Of a stretch of 22,785 bases of DNA, positions 1 through 7,502 are shown piece by piece; the stretch's first letter is position 1; each line of letters opens with the position of its first letter. The notes beneath the pieces are model-generated. The model did not search any database. It saw nothing but the letters and a program-made list of their open reading frames with translations, and was not told the origin of the DNA. Source of the stretch: Rubritepida sp. (GTDB lineage Bacteria; Pseudomonadota; Alphaproteobacteria; Acetobacterales; Acetobacteraceae); the NCBI GenBank assembly GCA_028291485.1, contig JAQGHZ010000029.1:1-22785 (forward strand), in the 5' to 3' direction. A program made the position numbers and the translations under genes.

Positions 1-876
1 GGGCGCGGAGACCAGCGGGATGCCGCAGGCCAGCGCCTCGAAGACGCGGATGGTGGGGATGCCCGGCAGCTTGGTGACGTAGAAGCGCCGCGGCACATGG
101 ACCGTCGCCAGATGCCGCGCAAAGACAGCGGGCGCGGCGGCATTGGGCAGCCAGCCGCGGAGGCGCGCGCCGTATTCCGCGAGCTTCGCCAGCGCCTCCT
201 CCGGATAGCGCACGCCATGGATGTCGAGCGCGAGGCCGGCATCGCGCGCCGGGCGCAGCAGCAGGGATTCGATCTCCTCGCTGCGCTCGCCATCGCCCCA
301 GTTGCCGATCCAGACTAGGCCGCCGCGCGGGCCTTCCTGCACGGGCGGATGGAAGTGCCTGACGTCGGCCGCCTCATGCCAGGTCCAGACGCGGTTGCCC
401 CAGCCCCAGCGGCGATAGACCTCCGACAGCGCCTCGCCGAAGGCCAGCACGCCGTCATAGCCGTCGAGGTCGAAGGCGCGGATGGCCTCGGGGTCGCTGA
501 CGGCGCGGTGGTGCGTGTCGTGGAAGAGCAGCGTGAAGCGCCCGCCATGCCCGCGCAGCCGGCCGAGGGCCGCGACCAGGGTCGGCTCGTTCCATTCATG
601 GACGATCACGAGGTCGGCGTCCGCGACGGCCTCCTCGCAGGCCGTCCTGTCCGCATAGGAGCGCGAGACGAGCTCGGGATAGGCGTCGCGGAATGCTGTG
701 AGTCCGGCCGGGCCGTGGTCCTGCAGCAGGTTGTGCAGGCTCCAGGGCTCCTCCGGCTCCATGGCGACCACTTCGTCGCCCCGGAGGGCGAACTCGCGCA
801 GCACGCCGCGCAGGAAATGCGCGTTCCCGTGGTTCCAGCAGGAGCGCAGGGAGTGGGTGAAATACACGAGCTTCAC
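1..876 (-). CDS. Glycosyltransferase, CgeB/GT4-like (3' end outside window)
   Basis: The visible 292 residues begin VKLVYFTHSLRSCWNHGNAH and look like a GT-B glycosyltransferase of the CgeB-like/DUF3880 kind. The N-terminal Rossmann half carries a single-strand segment near residue 87 (ADLVIVHEWNEP). A C-terminal half begins near residue 185 (GLVWIGNWGDGERSEEI) and reaches a nucleotide-binding type segment, TIRVFEALACGIPLVSAP, at the window edge. The GTG start at 876 overlaps the TGA of the upstream glycosyltransferase gene as GTGA, and GGAG lies 8 nt before it. It is the last visible gene of the five-gene minus-strand operon. It probably transfers a sugar onto the product assembled by this locus; donor and acceptor are unknown. 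The catalytic C-terminal end cannot be examined because the gene runs off the window. Confidence 0.8.
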   Translation of the reverse strand, partial: MKLVYFTHSLRSCWNHGNAHFLRGVLREFALRGDEVVAMEPEEPWSLHNLLQDHGPAGLTAFRDAYPELVSRSYADRTACEEAVADADLVIVHEWNEPTLVAALGRLRGHGGRFTLLFHDTHHRAVSDPEAIRAFDLDGYDGVLAFGEALSEVYRRWGWGNRVWTWHEAADVRHFHPPVQEGPRGGLVWIGNWGDGERSEEIESLLLRPARDAGLALDIHGVRYPEEALAKLAEYGARLRGWLPNAAAPAVFARHLATVHVPRRFYVTKLPGIPTIRVFEALACGIPLVSAP

Positions 877-1976
877 GCGGCGGACTCCAGCGGGGAATGA
901 TGCAGCAGCACGTCGCGGTAGAGATCCAGCATGCCCTCCACCATCGCGTCGTCGGTGTAGAGGCCGGCGCGCTTCCGGGCGGCCGCGCCGCGCTGCACCC
1001 GCAGCGCCGGATCGTCGGAGAGGGCCTGCAGTGCCTGGAGGAAGCCCTCCTCGTCGTCCGGCGCGACGTAGTCCGCCGCGTCGCCCCAGATCTCGCGGAA
1101 GGAGGGAATGTCGGAGAGGACGAGCGCGCATCCCGCCTGCGCGGCTTCCAGCACCGCCAGGCCGAAGGGCTCGTAGCGGGCCGGCGAGACGAAGATGGCA
1201 TGGACGGCCAGGGAACTTGCCATCGCGGCCGAATCCAGCGCGCCCAGATGCCAGAGCCTGGGGAAATGGGCGCTGCCGCCATGCGGTGCCGCGAGCGGGC
1301 CGGCGACGAGGACGGTCGCCTCCAGCCGCGGCGCGATGCGGTCGAGCAGCGCGATGTTCTTCGCCTCGTCCCAGAGGCGCCCCGCCGCCAGGATGCCGTC
1401 GCGCGCGCCATGCACCATAGGCCGGGGCGGGCGCCCGTTGTGCACGACCCGCGGCTGGCGGCGCAGGCCGTATTGTTCGGCCGTCATGCGCGCGAAGGCG
1501 CGGCTCGGCGCGACCAGCGCGTTCGCCGCCGCGTAGCCGGCCGCGACCAACGCGCGCTGGCGGGCGAATTCCTCCGGCAGCGGCGTGCCGCGCATCGTGC
1601 CCCACCAGGTCGCGACGCAGGAATGGCAGCCGATCACCAGCGGCATCGAGAAGTCGCGCCCGGCAGCGAGGGCCGGGCTGTTCAGGTGCACCAGCGCCGC
1701 GCCGGCCTTCGTCGCAAGGGCTGCGAGCGAGCGGCCCGCGGCCCGCAGCGCATCCTCGTCCGCGCCGGCCCAGTCGAGCGGCAGGTCGGTGATCAGCAGC
1801 CGGCTGCCGGTCGAGCGCGCGGCCTCCGCCTGGGCAGGGCTGGGGCGCGGGCCCAGCACCGCCAGCGTCACCTGCACCTCCCGCGCGGCCAGGCCGCGCG
1901 CCAGGTCGAGCGTGTGGGTCCAGACCCCGCCGACGGCGTCCGTGGTCAGGAGGACGGAGCTCACGGGCGGACGCAT
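873..1976 (-). CDS. Glycosyltransferase family 4 (GT-B fold)
   Basis: This 367-residue cytosolic protein has a GT-B layout. The N-terminal acceptor domain begins SSVLLTTDAVGGVWTHTLDLA, with the glycine-rich loop at residues 15-17. The C-terminal donor domain begins near residue 195 (ILAAGRLWDEAKNIALL). The GT4 signature EX7E is seen as E269 to E277 (YEPFGLAVLE), followed by AGCALVLSDIPSFREIW. The ATG at 1976 is preferred because GGAGG lies 4 nt before it, giving a 16-bp overlap with the upstream radical SAM gene. A GTG at 1964 would give a GTGA overlap but lacks a well-placed ribosome binding site. The gene is followed by a second glycosyltransferase with a 4-nt overlap, so the two probably act in sequence on one glycan or glycosylated metabolite. 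Substrates cannot be read from the sequence. Confidence 0.9.
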   Translation of the reverse strand: MRPPVSSVLLTTDAVGGVWTHTLDLARGLAAREVQVTLAVLGPRPSPAQAEAARSTGSRLLITDLPLDWAGADEDALRAAGRSLAALATKAGAALVHLNSPALAAGRDFSMPLVIGCHSCVATWWGTMRGTPLPEEFARQRALVAAGYAAANALVAPSRAFARMTAEQYGLRRQPRVVHNGRPPRPMVHGARDGILAAGRLWDEAKNIALLDRIAPRLEATVLVAGPLAAPHGGSAHFPRLWHLGALDSAAMASSLAVHAIFVSPARYEPFGLAVLEAAQAGCALVLSDIPSFREIWGDAADYVAPDDEEGFLQALQALSDDPALRVQRGAAARKRAGLYTDDAMVEGMLDLYRDVLLHHSPLESAA

Positions 1977-3253
1977 GCGGCCTCCAGCTCGGCCAGCGGG
2001 ATCGGCCGCTCGTCCTGGATGTCGCTGAAGCTGTCGAACTGGGCGAGGTAGTACGCATGCGCGCGCTCCCAGGCCAGATCGTCCGGCGCGCCCCAGAGCC
2101 GGCGGTAGTCGGGCGAGCTGGGATAGGGGTAGAGCGGCACCGGATCGTTCGCCCAGACGCCGGCGCGCTGCAGCTTCGCGCGCCAGTCGGCGATCATCCC
2201 GGCATCGTCGCCCGCGGTCTTGATGAGGTTGGCCTGCACGAAGGGCACCGACCGGCGCGCGTGGATCAGGCGGTCGGCCAGCTCGTCGGTGGAGCTGCGG
2301 CAGTTCTTGTCCAGCGCGGCGCGGCCTTCCTCGGTCAGGCTCTCCACGCCGGCCTCGATGGAGACACAGCCGGCGGCGCCGAGCAGGTCCAGCATTTCGG
2401 GCTTCCAGAGGTCGATGCGCGTCTGCACGCCGAAGATGATTTTTCGGCCGACCAGCGCATCGAGCAGCGCGCGCTGGGGGAGGAAGATCTCGTCGATGAA
2501 GTAGATGTACTCCACGCCCTGGGCGATCAGCCCGTCCACCTCCTCCAGCACGTGCTCCATCGCACGACGGCGGTACTTGTCGCGGAAGTCGATCTTCGCG
2601 CAGAAGCTGCAGGTGTAGGGGCAGCCGCGCGAGGCCTCGACCTCCGCGCCCGGGCCCTGCGGCGGGGCCTCGAAGCGGTGGTGGTGGTGCGTGTGGCGGC
2701 GGATCCATTCATCCGGCCAGTGCAGCGCCGGCGCCTCGACGAAGGCCGCGGCGGCAGGCCCGCCGTTCACCTCGATCTCGCCCTCGTTCCACCAGGCGAT
2801 GGAGTGTACGAGGTCCAGCTCCTCCACCTCGGCAAGGCGCGCGACGATCTCCTCGCATTCGCCGAGGACGACGACATCAGCCCCCAGCTTGCGCAGCGCC
2901 GTGCGAGGCGTTGCCGAGCCGTGCGGCCCGACCGCGACCGTGCGCCCGCCGCGCGTGCCCAGGGCCATCAGGAAGGCGCGCGGGATGCGCAGCTCGGGCT
3001 GGGCACAGCGCCAGAACAGATAAGTCGGCGCCGTCGTCACCACCGTCATGTCGGGCGCGAAGCGGGCCACCTGCTCGACCAGCGCCTCCATCGGCGTGTC
3101 GCAGAGATGGCCGTCCAGCATCAGAGTCTCATGGCCAGCGGCATCGAGCCGCGCCTTGGCATAGCCGAGCTCCAGCGGCAGATGCGGCTCGCGGGAGCCG
3201 AAATAGGTGCTGTTCTCGAAGCTCCAGGGCGGATTGACGAGCGCGACCCTCAC
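1961..3253 (-). CDS. B12-binding-type radical SAM protein
   Basis: This 430-residue protein has a cobalamin-binding-like N-terminal domain (about 1-150; VRVALVNPPW, then LELGYAKARLDAAGH and LMLDGH) and a radical SAM domain (about 200-400). The 4Fe-4S motif CPYTCSFC (C211, C215, C218) is intact. Later radical SAM elements include FIDEIF (253-258), FGVQTRIDLWKPEML and SIEAGVES (298-305). A histidine cluster (H187, H189-H192) sits just before the iron-sulfur motif. From memory it resembles TIGR04295, described as a B12/radical SAM protein of the 'rhizo-twelve' system. The GTG at 3253 is chosen because GGAGG lies 7 nt upstream and it overlaps the preceding stop as GTGA; an in-frame extension to 3307 would run inside the epimerase gene. 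The reaction is unknown; methylation or rearrangement of a sugar or cyclitol is a guess from context. Confidence 0.88.
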   Translation of the reverse strand: MRVALVNPPWSFENSTYFGSREPHLPLELGYAKARLDAAGHETLMLDGHLCDTPMEALVEQVARFAPDMTVVTTAPTYLFWRCAQPELRIPRAFLMALGTRGGRTVAVGPHGSATPRTALRKLGADVVVLGECEEIVARLAEVEELDLVHSIAWWNEGEIEVNGGPAAAAFVEAPALHWPDEWIRRHTHHHHRFEAPPQGPGAEVEASRGCPYTCSFCAKIDFRDKYRRRAMEHVLEEVDGLIAQGVEYIYFIDEIFLPQRALLDALVGRKIIFGVQTRIDLWKPEMLDLLGAAGCVSIEAGVESLTEEGRAALDKNCRSSTDELADRLIHARRSVPFVQANLIKTAGDDAGMIADWRAKLQRAGVWANDPVPLYPYPSSPDYRRLWGAPDDLAWERAHAYYLAQFDSFSDIQDERPIPLAELEAACVRP

Positions 3254-4326
3254 GGCACCGCCTCCACCTTGGCGTTCGTGCGCAGGCCGTGCTGCCGCTC
3301 CAGCCACCCCGCGAGGGAGGCGAGGCCGACACGCCAGGGCGTCGGTTCATGCAAGCCGAGCACCTCGCGCGCAGCACTGGCATCGGATACGTAATAGCGC
3401 TGGTCGCCGGCACGCCAGTCCGCGTAGTGCGTCTCGATGCTCCGGCCGAGCAGGTTCTCGATCGCGGCGATCACCTGCCGCAGGCTCACCGCATTGCCCG
3501 GCCCGCCACCGAGGTTGTAGGCGCGGCCGCGCGCCGCGCCGATGCGCTGCCAGGCATGCACATAGGCCTCCACGGCGTTCTGCACCTGCAGCACGTCGCG
3601 GACCTGGCAGCCGTCGCCGAAGATGCTGATGGGCTCGCCCCGCAGCGCGCGAATGAGGAAATGCGCGACCCAGCCCTGGTCCTCCGTTCCCATCTGCCGC
3701 TGGCCGTAGATGCAGCTCATGCGGAGCACGACCGTCGGCACGTCGAAGCTGCGGTCGAAGTCGAGCACGTATTGGTCCGCGGCCCCCTTCGAGCAGCCGT
3801 AAGGGGTATGGAAGTCGAGCGGACGGGTTTCGCCGATGCCGGCTTCCCGCACGGTCGGATCGACCGGGACGTAGCGCCCGTCGACACGCTCCAGCGTCAC
3901 GTCGGCGAGGTCGCCGTAGACCTTGTTGGTGCTGGCGAAGACCAGCGGCACGCCGCCTCGCCGGCGCAGCGCGTCGAGCAGCCCGAAGGTACCGCGCAGG
4001 TTGATGTCGAAATCCTCCTGCGGCTCGACCATGCTCGTCGTCACCGCTACTTGCCCCGCCAGGTGGAAGACGGCGCCTGCATCGCGCACCGCCTCGGCCA
4101 CAGCATCGGGGTCGCGGATATCGGCGATCAGGGTCGAGAGGCGCGCGGGATGCCGGCGGCGCAGCCATTCGAGATTTGCCTCGACGCCCGGCCGCGCCAG
4201 CGCGTCGAGGACGAGAACGTCATGCCCCTCCTGCGCCAGCCGGTCGGCCAGATTGGAGCCGATGAAACCGGCGCCACCGGTGACGAGGAGCGGCTTGCGG
4301 CTGCGGATCGGCGGCGAGGCGTTCAT
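3250..4326 (-). CDS. NAD-dependent sugar-nucleotide epimerase/dehydratase (extended SDR)
   Basis: This 358-residue extended short-chain dehydrogenase/reductase carries the NAD-binding motif TGGAGFIGS at 16-24, HLAGQ at 88-92, the STNKVYGD segment at 132-139 and the catalytic pair Y176/K180 in YGCSK. The overall pattern (STNKVYGD, QGWVAHF, GDGCQVRDVLQV) is closest in my memory to the CDP-paratose 2-epimerase/UDP-glucose 4-epimerase branch. It should interconvert or dehydrate a nucleotide sugar in the cytosol for the glycosyltransferases downstream. The ATG at 4326 overlaps the TGA of the upstream epimerase gene as ATGA, and its own stop overlaps the radical SAM start as GTGA. The substrate is not determinable from sequence. 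The presence of two different epimerases in tandem suggests a non-standard activated sugar. Confidence 0.9.
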   Translation of the reverse strand: MNASPPIRSRKPLLVTGGAGFIGSNLADRLAQEGHDVLVLDALARPGVEANLEWLRRRHPARLSTLIADIRDPDAVAEAVRDAGAVFHLAGQVAVTTSMVEPQEDFDINLRGTFGLLDALRRRGGVPLVFASTNKVYGDLADVTLERVDGRYVPVDPTVREAGIGETRPLDFHTPYGCSKGAADQYVLDFDRSFDVPTVVLRMSCIYGQRQMGTEDQGWVAHFLIRALRGEPISIFGDGCQVRDVLQVQNAVEAYVHAWQRIGAARGRAYNLGGGPGNAVSLRQVIAAIENLLGRSIETHYADWRAGDQRYYVSDASAAREVLGLHEPTPWRVGLASLAGWLERQHGLRTNAKVEAVP

Positions 4327-5435
4327 GCCACGAGCCCCCGGGCCTCGAGCTCCTGCCGCGCCTCAGCCACGCGATCCTCCGCCTGCTGCTGCGCCACCCA
4401 TTCCGCCAGCTCCGCGAGGTCGTCCTCGAAGTCGCGGTCGACGGAAAAGCCCAGCTCGTCGCGGATGCGCGAGATATCAGCGATGTTGTGGCGGATGTCG
4501 CCGCTGCGCGCCCTGCCGGTGATCTCGGGGCCGAGCTCCGGATGGCCCATTGCGCGGGCCAGAGAGAGCGCCACTTCCTCGACACTGCGGTCCTCGCCGC
4601 TCGCGACGTTGTAGACCTGGCCTGCCGCGCGCGGGTGCTCCAGTGCGAGGAGGAAGGCCCGGGCCACGTCCCCGACATGCACGAAATCGCGGCGCTGCTG
4701 GCCGTCCTCGAAGACCATGGGCCGCTGCCGGTTGTGCAATCGCGAGGCAAAGATCGCGAGCACGCCCGTATAGGGATTGGAGAGCGCCTGGCCCGGCCCG
4801 TAGGCGTTCCACAGCCGCAGCGCCACGCCCTCCATGCCGTAGGCGGGCGCCAAGGTCAGCGTCAGGCGCTCCTGCGTGTATTTCGTGATGGCGTAGACGG
4901 AGGCGAGGTTCGGCCGCTTGGTCTCGGTTGTCGGCACGGGCACCAACGGGCGGCCCTGCGCGTCGATCGGATCCCAACCGGTATCGCCCTCGCGGCGCGG
5001 CGGGCGCAGCACGTCCTCGTGCAGGTTGCCGTCGGCATCCCGGTAGAGGCCCTCGCCGTAGATGCTCATCGAGGAGGCCACGACGACGCGCCGCACCGGA
5101 CGATGGATGAGCTGCTGGAACAGCGCCGCAGTGCCGAGATCGTTGACCGAGACGTATCGGTCGATCGCATACATGCTCTGGCCGACGCCGACCTCGGCGG
5201 CTAGGTGGATCACGCTGTCGACGCCCTTCAGCGCCGGGACCAGCGAAGCCTCGTCGCGCACGTCGCCGCGCAGGAACTCGACCTCGTCGTCGAGCAGCGT
5301 CGGGCCGCGGCCGCCATGAACCTGATCGATGAGGCTGTCGAGAACCCTGACCCTGTGGCCCCGCTCGAGCAGAAGACGTGAGACGTGGCTCCCAATGAAG
5401 CCTGCACCGCCGGTGATCAGGATGGTTTCGCTCAT
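4323..5435 (-). CDS. NAD-dependent sugar-nucleotide epimerase (extended SDR)
   Basis: This 370-residue extended SDR has TGGAGFIGS at 8-16, HLAAEVGVGQSMY at 77-89, an active-site serine segment SSMSIYGEG at 121-129, and catalytic Y181/K185 in YAITK. RLWNAYGPGQALSNPYTG and a late DFVHVGDVARA segment are typical of UDP-glucose 4-epimerase/GDP-mannose dehydratase relatives. An insertion at about 130-175 (YRDADGNLHEDVL to TTETKR) is longer than in ordinary GalE. It is the first gene of the leftward operon and shares only moderate similarity with the next epimerase, so the two are not a recent duplication. The ATG at 5435 is chosen because the SDR fold begins there. An in-frame extension to a TTG at 5534 would add a hydrophobic stretch, but that TTG lies upstream of the likely transcription start. 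Confidence 0.9.
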   Translation of the reverse strand: MSETILITGGAGFIGSHVSRLLLERGHRVRVLDSLIDQVHGGRGPTLLDDEVEFLRGDVRDEASLVPALKGVDSVIHLAAEVGVGQSMYAIDRYVSVNDLGTAALFQQLIHRPVRRVVVASSMSIYGEGLYRDADGNLHEDVLRPPRREGDTGWDPIDAQGRPLVPVPTTETKRPNLASVYAITKYTQERLTLTLAPAYGMEGVALRLWNAYGPGQALSNPYTGVLAIFASRLHNRQRPMVFEDGQQRRDFVHVGDVARAFLLALEHPRAAGQVYNVASGEDRSVEEVALSLARAMGHPELGPEITGRARSGDIRHNIADISRIRDELGFSVDRDFEDDLAELAEWVAQQQAEDRVAEARQELEARGLVA

Positions 5436-5453
5436 GCCGGGGGCCTTTTTCCG

Positions 5454-5467
5454 GCGCCCGAAGGCGC
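5454..5467 (-). promoter_or_regulatory. UUCG-capped hairpin in the leader of the epimerase operon
   Basis: On the minus strand the sequence is GCGCC-TTCG-GGCGC, a perfect 5-bp GC stem closed by a C(UUCG)G tetraloop, one of the most stable RNA hairpin caps. It ends 18 nt upstream of the ATG at 5435, just before a weak AAGG ribosome binding site. It could protect the 5' end of the mRNA or tune translation. No run of T follows it, so it is not a convincing terminator. Confidence 0.4.
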
Positions 5468-5520
5468 AAGGTAAGTAGAAGAAGCAGATGGCCAACGTCA
5501 GCACGACAGGAAGGTTGCTG

Positions 5521-5549
5521 ATTAAATCTTCCAAATCAGTCGATTACAA
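5521..5549 (-). promoter_or_regulatory. Predicted sigma70-type promoter for the leftward operon
   Basis: On the minus strand TTGTAA (-35, 5549-5544) is followed after 17 nt by TTTAAT (-10, 5526-5521). The spacing is ideal and both hexamers match the consensus well for such a GC-rich genome. The first CAAATGTTA element (5547-5555) overlaps the -35 hexamer, a position where a bound protein would compete with or contact RNA polymerase. Transcription would start near 5514, giving a leader of about 80 nt before the ATG at 5435. This is inferred from sequence only. Confidence 0.5.
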
Positions 5550-5555
5550 ATGTTA
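5547..5555 (-). repeat. CAAATGTTA element, copy 1
   Basis: The plus strand reads ACAAATGTTAG (5546-5556), identical over 11 bases to the copy at 18725-18735. On the minus strand (TAACATTTG) it overlaps the -35 hexamer of the predicted leftward operon promoter, 112 bp before the epimerase start codon. See the copies at 5609, 18726 and 22759. Confidence 0.6.
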
Positions 5556-5608
5556 GACTGACCTTATCCTGCGTTGCATACTTAGACCTGCTGGTGCACT
5601 CGAACTAT

Positions 5609-5617
5609 CAAATGTTA
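5609..5617 (-). repeat. CAAATGTTA element, copy 2
   Basis: The plus strand reads TATCAAATGTTA (5606-5617), identical over 12 bases to the copy at 22756-22767. It lies 62 bp from copy 1, about six helical turns, in the same orientation, and 163 bp upstream of the inositol-phosphate synthase start. The spacing would place two bound proteins on the same DNA face. Confidence 0.6.
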
Positions 5618-5779
5618 TTTTCTCTGTGGGAAACTTTACATTTATTAAGCCAAGGTCTCCTTTGTGAAGGAATATTGGTTCCGAGGATCAACTTAGAAGC
5701 TGCCGCGTCGTTGTGGGCAGGCGTGCATCCGGGCCGGCGGGCTTGGTTGCACGTCCCTACCAGCCCGAATGGAGGCGTC

Positions 5780-6862
5780 GTGTCGGATTCAGCATCGCTT
5801 CGCGTCGGCCTCATCGGGGCCGGGAACTGCGCTTCTTCCTTCGTGCAGGGGCTGAGCTTCTACCGGGACGCTCATTCCAACGAGTTGCCGCCAGGGCTGA
5901 TGCACGCGGATCTCGGCGGTTATCACGTGCGCGACATCGAGATCGCCTCCGCTTTCGACGTGACCTCCACAAAGGTCGGCCGCGACCTCTCCGAGGCGCT
6001 TGCCGCGCCGCCCAACAACACGCATGTCTTCGCGCCGCTCGGCTCCCTCGGCATCGAGGTGAAGCGCGGGCCGACGCTGGACGGGCTCGGCACCTATCTC
6101 CGTCAGGACGTCGAAGAGTCGGAAGCCCCCGTGGTAGATGTGGCCGAGGAACTGCGGCGCAGCCGCACCGAGGTTCTGGTCTCCTATCTTCCCGTCGGCT
6201 CGCAGCGCGCCTCGGAATGGTATTGCGAGCAGGCGTTGGAGGCAGGCTGCGCCTTCGTGAACTGCATCCCGGTCTTCCTCGCCTCGAACGCGACCTGGCA
6301 GCAGCGGTTCGCCGCACGCGGCCTGCCCATCATCGGCGACGACATCAAGAGCCAGGTGGGCGCCACCATCGTGCACCGCGTGCTGGCGAACCTGTTCCGC
6401 GAGCGTGGCGTGCGGATCGACCGCACCTACCAGCTCAACTTCGGCGGCAACGCGGACTTCCGGAACATGCTGGAGCGCGAGCGGCTGGAATCGAAAAAGA
6501 TCTCCAAGACGCAGGCGGTGACCAGCCAGTTCGACGTGCCGCTGCCGGCCAATGACGTGCATGTGGGGCCGAGCGACTTCGTGCCCTGGCTCACGGATCG
6601 CAAATGGGCGCAGATCCGCATCGAGGGAACCAGCTTCGGCGGCATGCCGCTGAACCTGGAGCTGAAGCTCGAGGTCTGGGACTCACCCAACTCCGCCGGC
6701 GTCGTCATCGACGCGGTGCGCTGCGCGAAGCTCGCGCTGGACCGCGGCATCGGCGGCGCGCTCACCGGACCTTCCAGCTACTTCATGAAGTCGCCGCCGC
6801 AGCAATTCACCGATGGCGAGGCGCGCGAGCGGACCTTGCGGTTCATCCAGGGACTGGACTGA
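5780..6862 (+). CDS. ino1: Inositol-3-phosphate synthase (myo-inositol-1-phosphate synthase)
   Basis: This 360-residue protein matches the short actinobacterial/archaeal-type inositol-phosphate synthase, which turns glucose 6-phosphate into inositol 3-phosphate with NAD+ as internal redox cofactor. Visible signatures are the NAD-binding segment VGLIGAGNCASSFVQG (9-24), the VSYLPVGS segment near 134, FVNCIPVFLAS, the GDDIKSQVGAT segment near 190, LNFGGNADFRNM and DSPNSAGVVIDAVRC near the C-terminus. The length is typical of the family. The GTG at 5780 is chosen because GGAGG lies 4 nt upstream and the conserved domain begins within ten residues. It heads the rightward operon, with the phosphatase gene starting 4 bp after its stop. 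The context suggests that inositol phosphate is a building block for the locus product rather than general lipid synthesis. Confidence 0.92.
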   Translation: MSDSASLRVGLIGAGNCASSFVQGLSFYRDAHSNELPPGLMHADLGGYHVRDIEIASAFDVTSTKVGRDLSEALAAPPNNTHVFAPLGSLGIEVKRGPTLDGLGTYLRQDVEESEAPVVDVAEELRRSRTEVLVSYLPVGSQRASEWYCEQALEAGCAFVNCIPVFLASNATWQQRFAARGLPIIGDDIKSQVGATIVHRVLANLFRERGVRIDRTYQLNFGGNADFRNMLERERLESKKISKTQAVTSQFDVPLPANDVHVGPSDFVPWLTDRKWAQIRIEGTSFGGMPLNLELKLEVWDSPNSAGVVIDAVRCAKLALDRGIGGALTGPSSYFMKSPPQQFTDGEARERTLRFIQGLD

Positions 6863-6866
6863 GGCG

Positions 6867-7502
6867 ATGGCGCTGACGCTGCACCTGTTGCGCCATGCAC
6901 TGCACGGCCATCCGCCGGATATGCTGTGCGGGCGGATGGCCGGGGTGGGGCTTGCCTCCGAGGGCACGTGGCAGGCCGCGCAGCTCGCGTCCCGCTTTCC
7001 CTCGGGCTCGCTCGACGCGCTGCACACCAGCCCGATGCAGCGATGCCGCGAGACGGCGGCGGCCCTCGAGGCGGCGTGCGATCTGACTGCCATCGTCGAT
7101 CCCGCGGCGGTCGAGGTGGATTTCGGCGGCTGGACCGGATCTCGCTTCACCGAACTTGAGGGCGATCCGCGCTGGCGGAGCTGGAACCTGGACCGCGACC
7201 ACGCGGCGGCGCCGGACGGCGAGACGATGGAGTGCGTCCATGCCCGCGTGGTCACCCTGCTCGACGAGTTGCTGGCACCGCACCGGCAAAGCCGGGTCGC
7301 GGTCGTCACCCATGCCGAGATCGTGCGGACGGCGGTGCTGCACGTCCTCGGCCTGCCGCTGCAGGCCTATGACCGGCTGGAGATCAGCCCCGCTTCCATC
7401 ACGACCCTGTGCCTGTGGCTTGGCGGCGGCCGGCTGCTCGGGCTGAACGACGTGTCGCACCTCGCGGCGCGGGTGCCGGCGAAGGAGGTAGAGCCCGCAT
7501 GA
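6867..7502 (+). CDS. Histidine phosphatase family protein
   Basis: This 211-residue protein belongs to the histidine phosphatase (phosphoglycerate mutase-like) superfamily. The catalytic motif is LLRHALHG (R9, H10), where RHA replaces the usual RHG. Further active-site elements are TSPMQRCRET (R59, R61), the VEVDFGGWTG segment with E83, PDGETMECVHAR near 117-127, and the second catalytic histidine H149 in VTHAEIVR. It should remove a phosphate through a phosphohistidine intermediate. Placed directly after the inositol-phosphate synthase, it could release free inositol or dephosphorylate a later intermediate, as CobC-like members do in other pathways; this is inference. GAGG lies just before the ATG at 6867. 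Its stop overlaps the methyltransferase start as ATGA. Confidence 0.88.
   Translation: MALTLHLLRHALHGHPPDMLCGRMAGVGLASEGTWQAAQLASRFPSGSLDALHTSPMQRCRETAAALEAACDLTAIVDPAAVEVDFGGWTGSRFTELEGDPRWRSWNLDRDHAAAPDGETMECVHARVVTLLDELLAPHRQSRVAVVTHAEIVRTAVLHVLGLPLQAYDRLEISPASITTLCLWLGGGRLLGLNDVSHLAARVPAKEVEPA

Larger units (their letters stand above)
5436..5779. promoter_or_regulatory. AT-rich divergent intergenic control region
   Basis: This gap of about 340 bp separates the leftward epimerase/glycosyltransferase operon from the rightward inositol-phosphate synthase operon. It is clearly more AT-rich than the flanking genes, mainly between about 5520 and 5700. It contains two copies of CAAATGTTA (5547 and 5609), a likely sigma70 promoter for the leftward operon (5521-5549), and a UUCG-type hairpin in that operon's leader (5454-5467). 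I could not identify a confident rightward promoter; the segment TTTACATTTATTAA near 5634-5647 is the most promoter-like. The open frame running into the synthase gene from 5594 is not considered coding, because GGAGG directly precedes the GTG at 5780. Confidence 0.7.

Noticed and set aside
1977..2708. Extension of the GT4 glycosyltransferase upstream over the radical SAM gene
   Set aside because: The in-frame stretch is an arginine/proline-rich shadow of the radical SAM gene; a well-placed GGAGG marks the ATG at 1976.
4323..5534. Longer epimerase with an N-terminal hydrophobic segment starting at 5534
   Set aside because: The start would be TTG, the segment lies upstream of the predicted transcription start near 5514, and the SDR fold begins directly after the ATG at 5435.
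5594..5779. 62-residue N-terminal extension of the inositol-phosphate synthase
   Set aside because: The stretch is AT-rich and unlike coding DNA here, and GGAGG sits 4 nt before the GTG at 5780, where the conserved domain begins.
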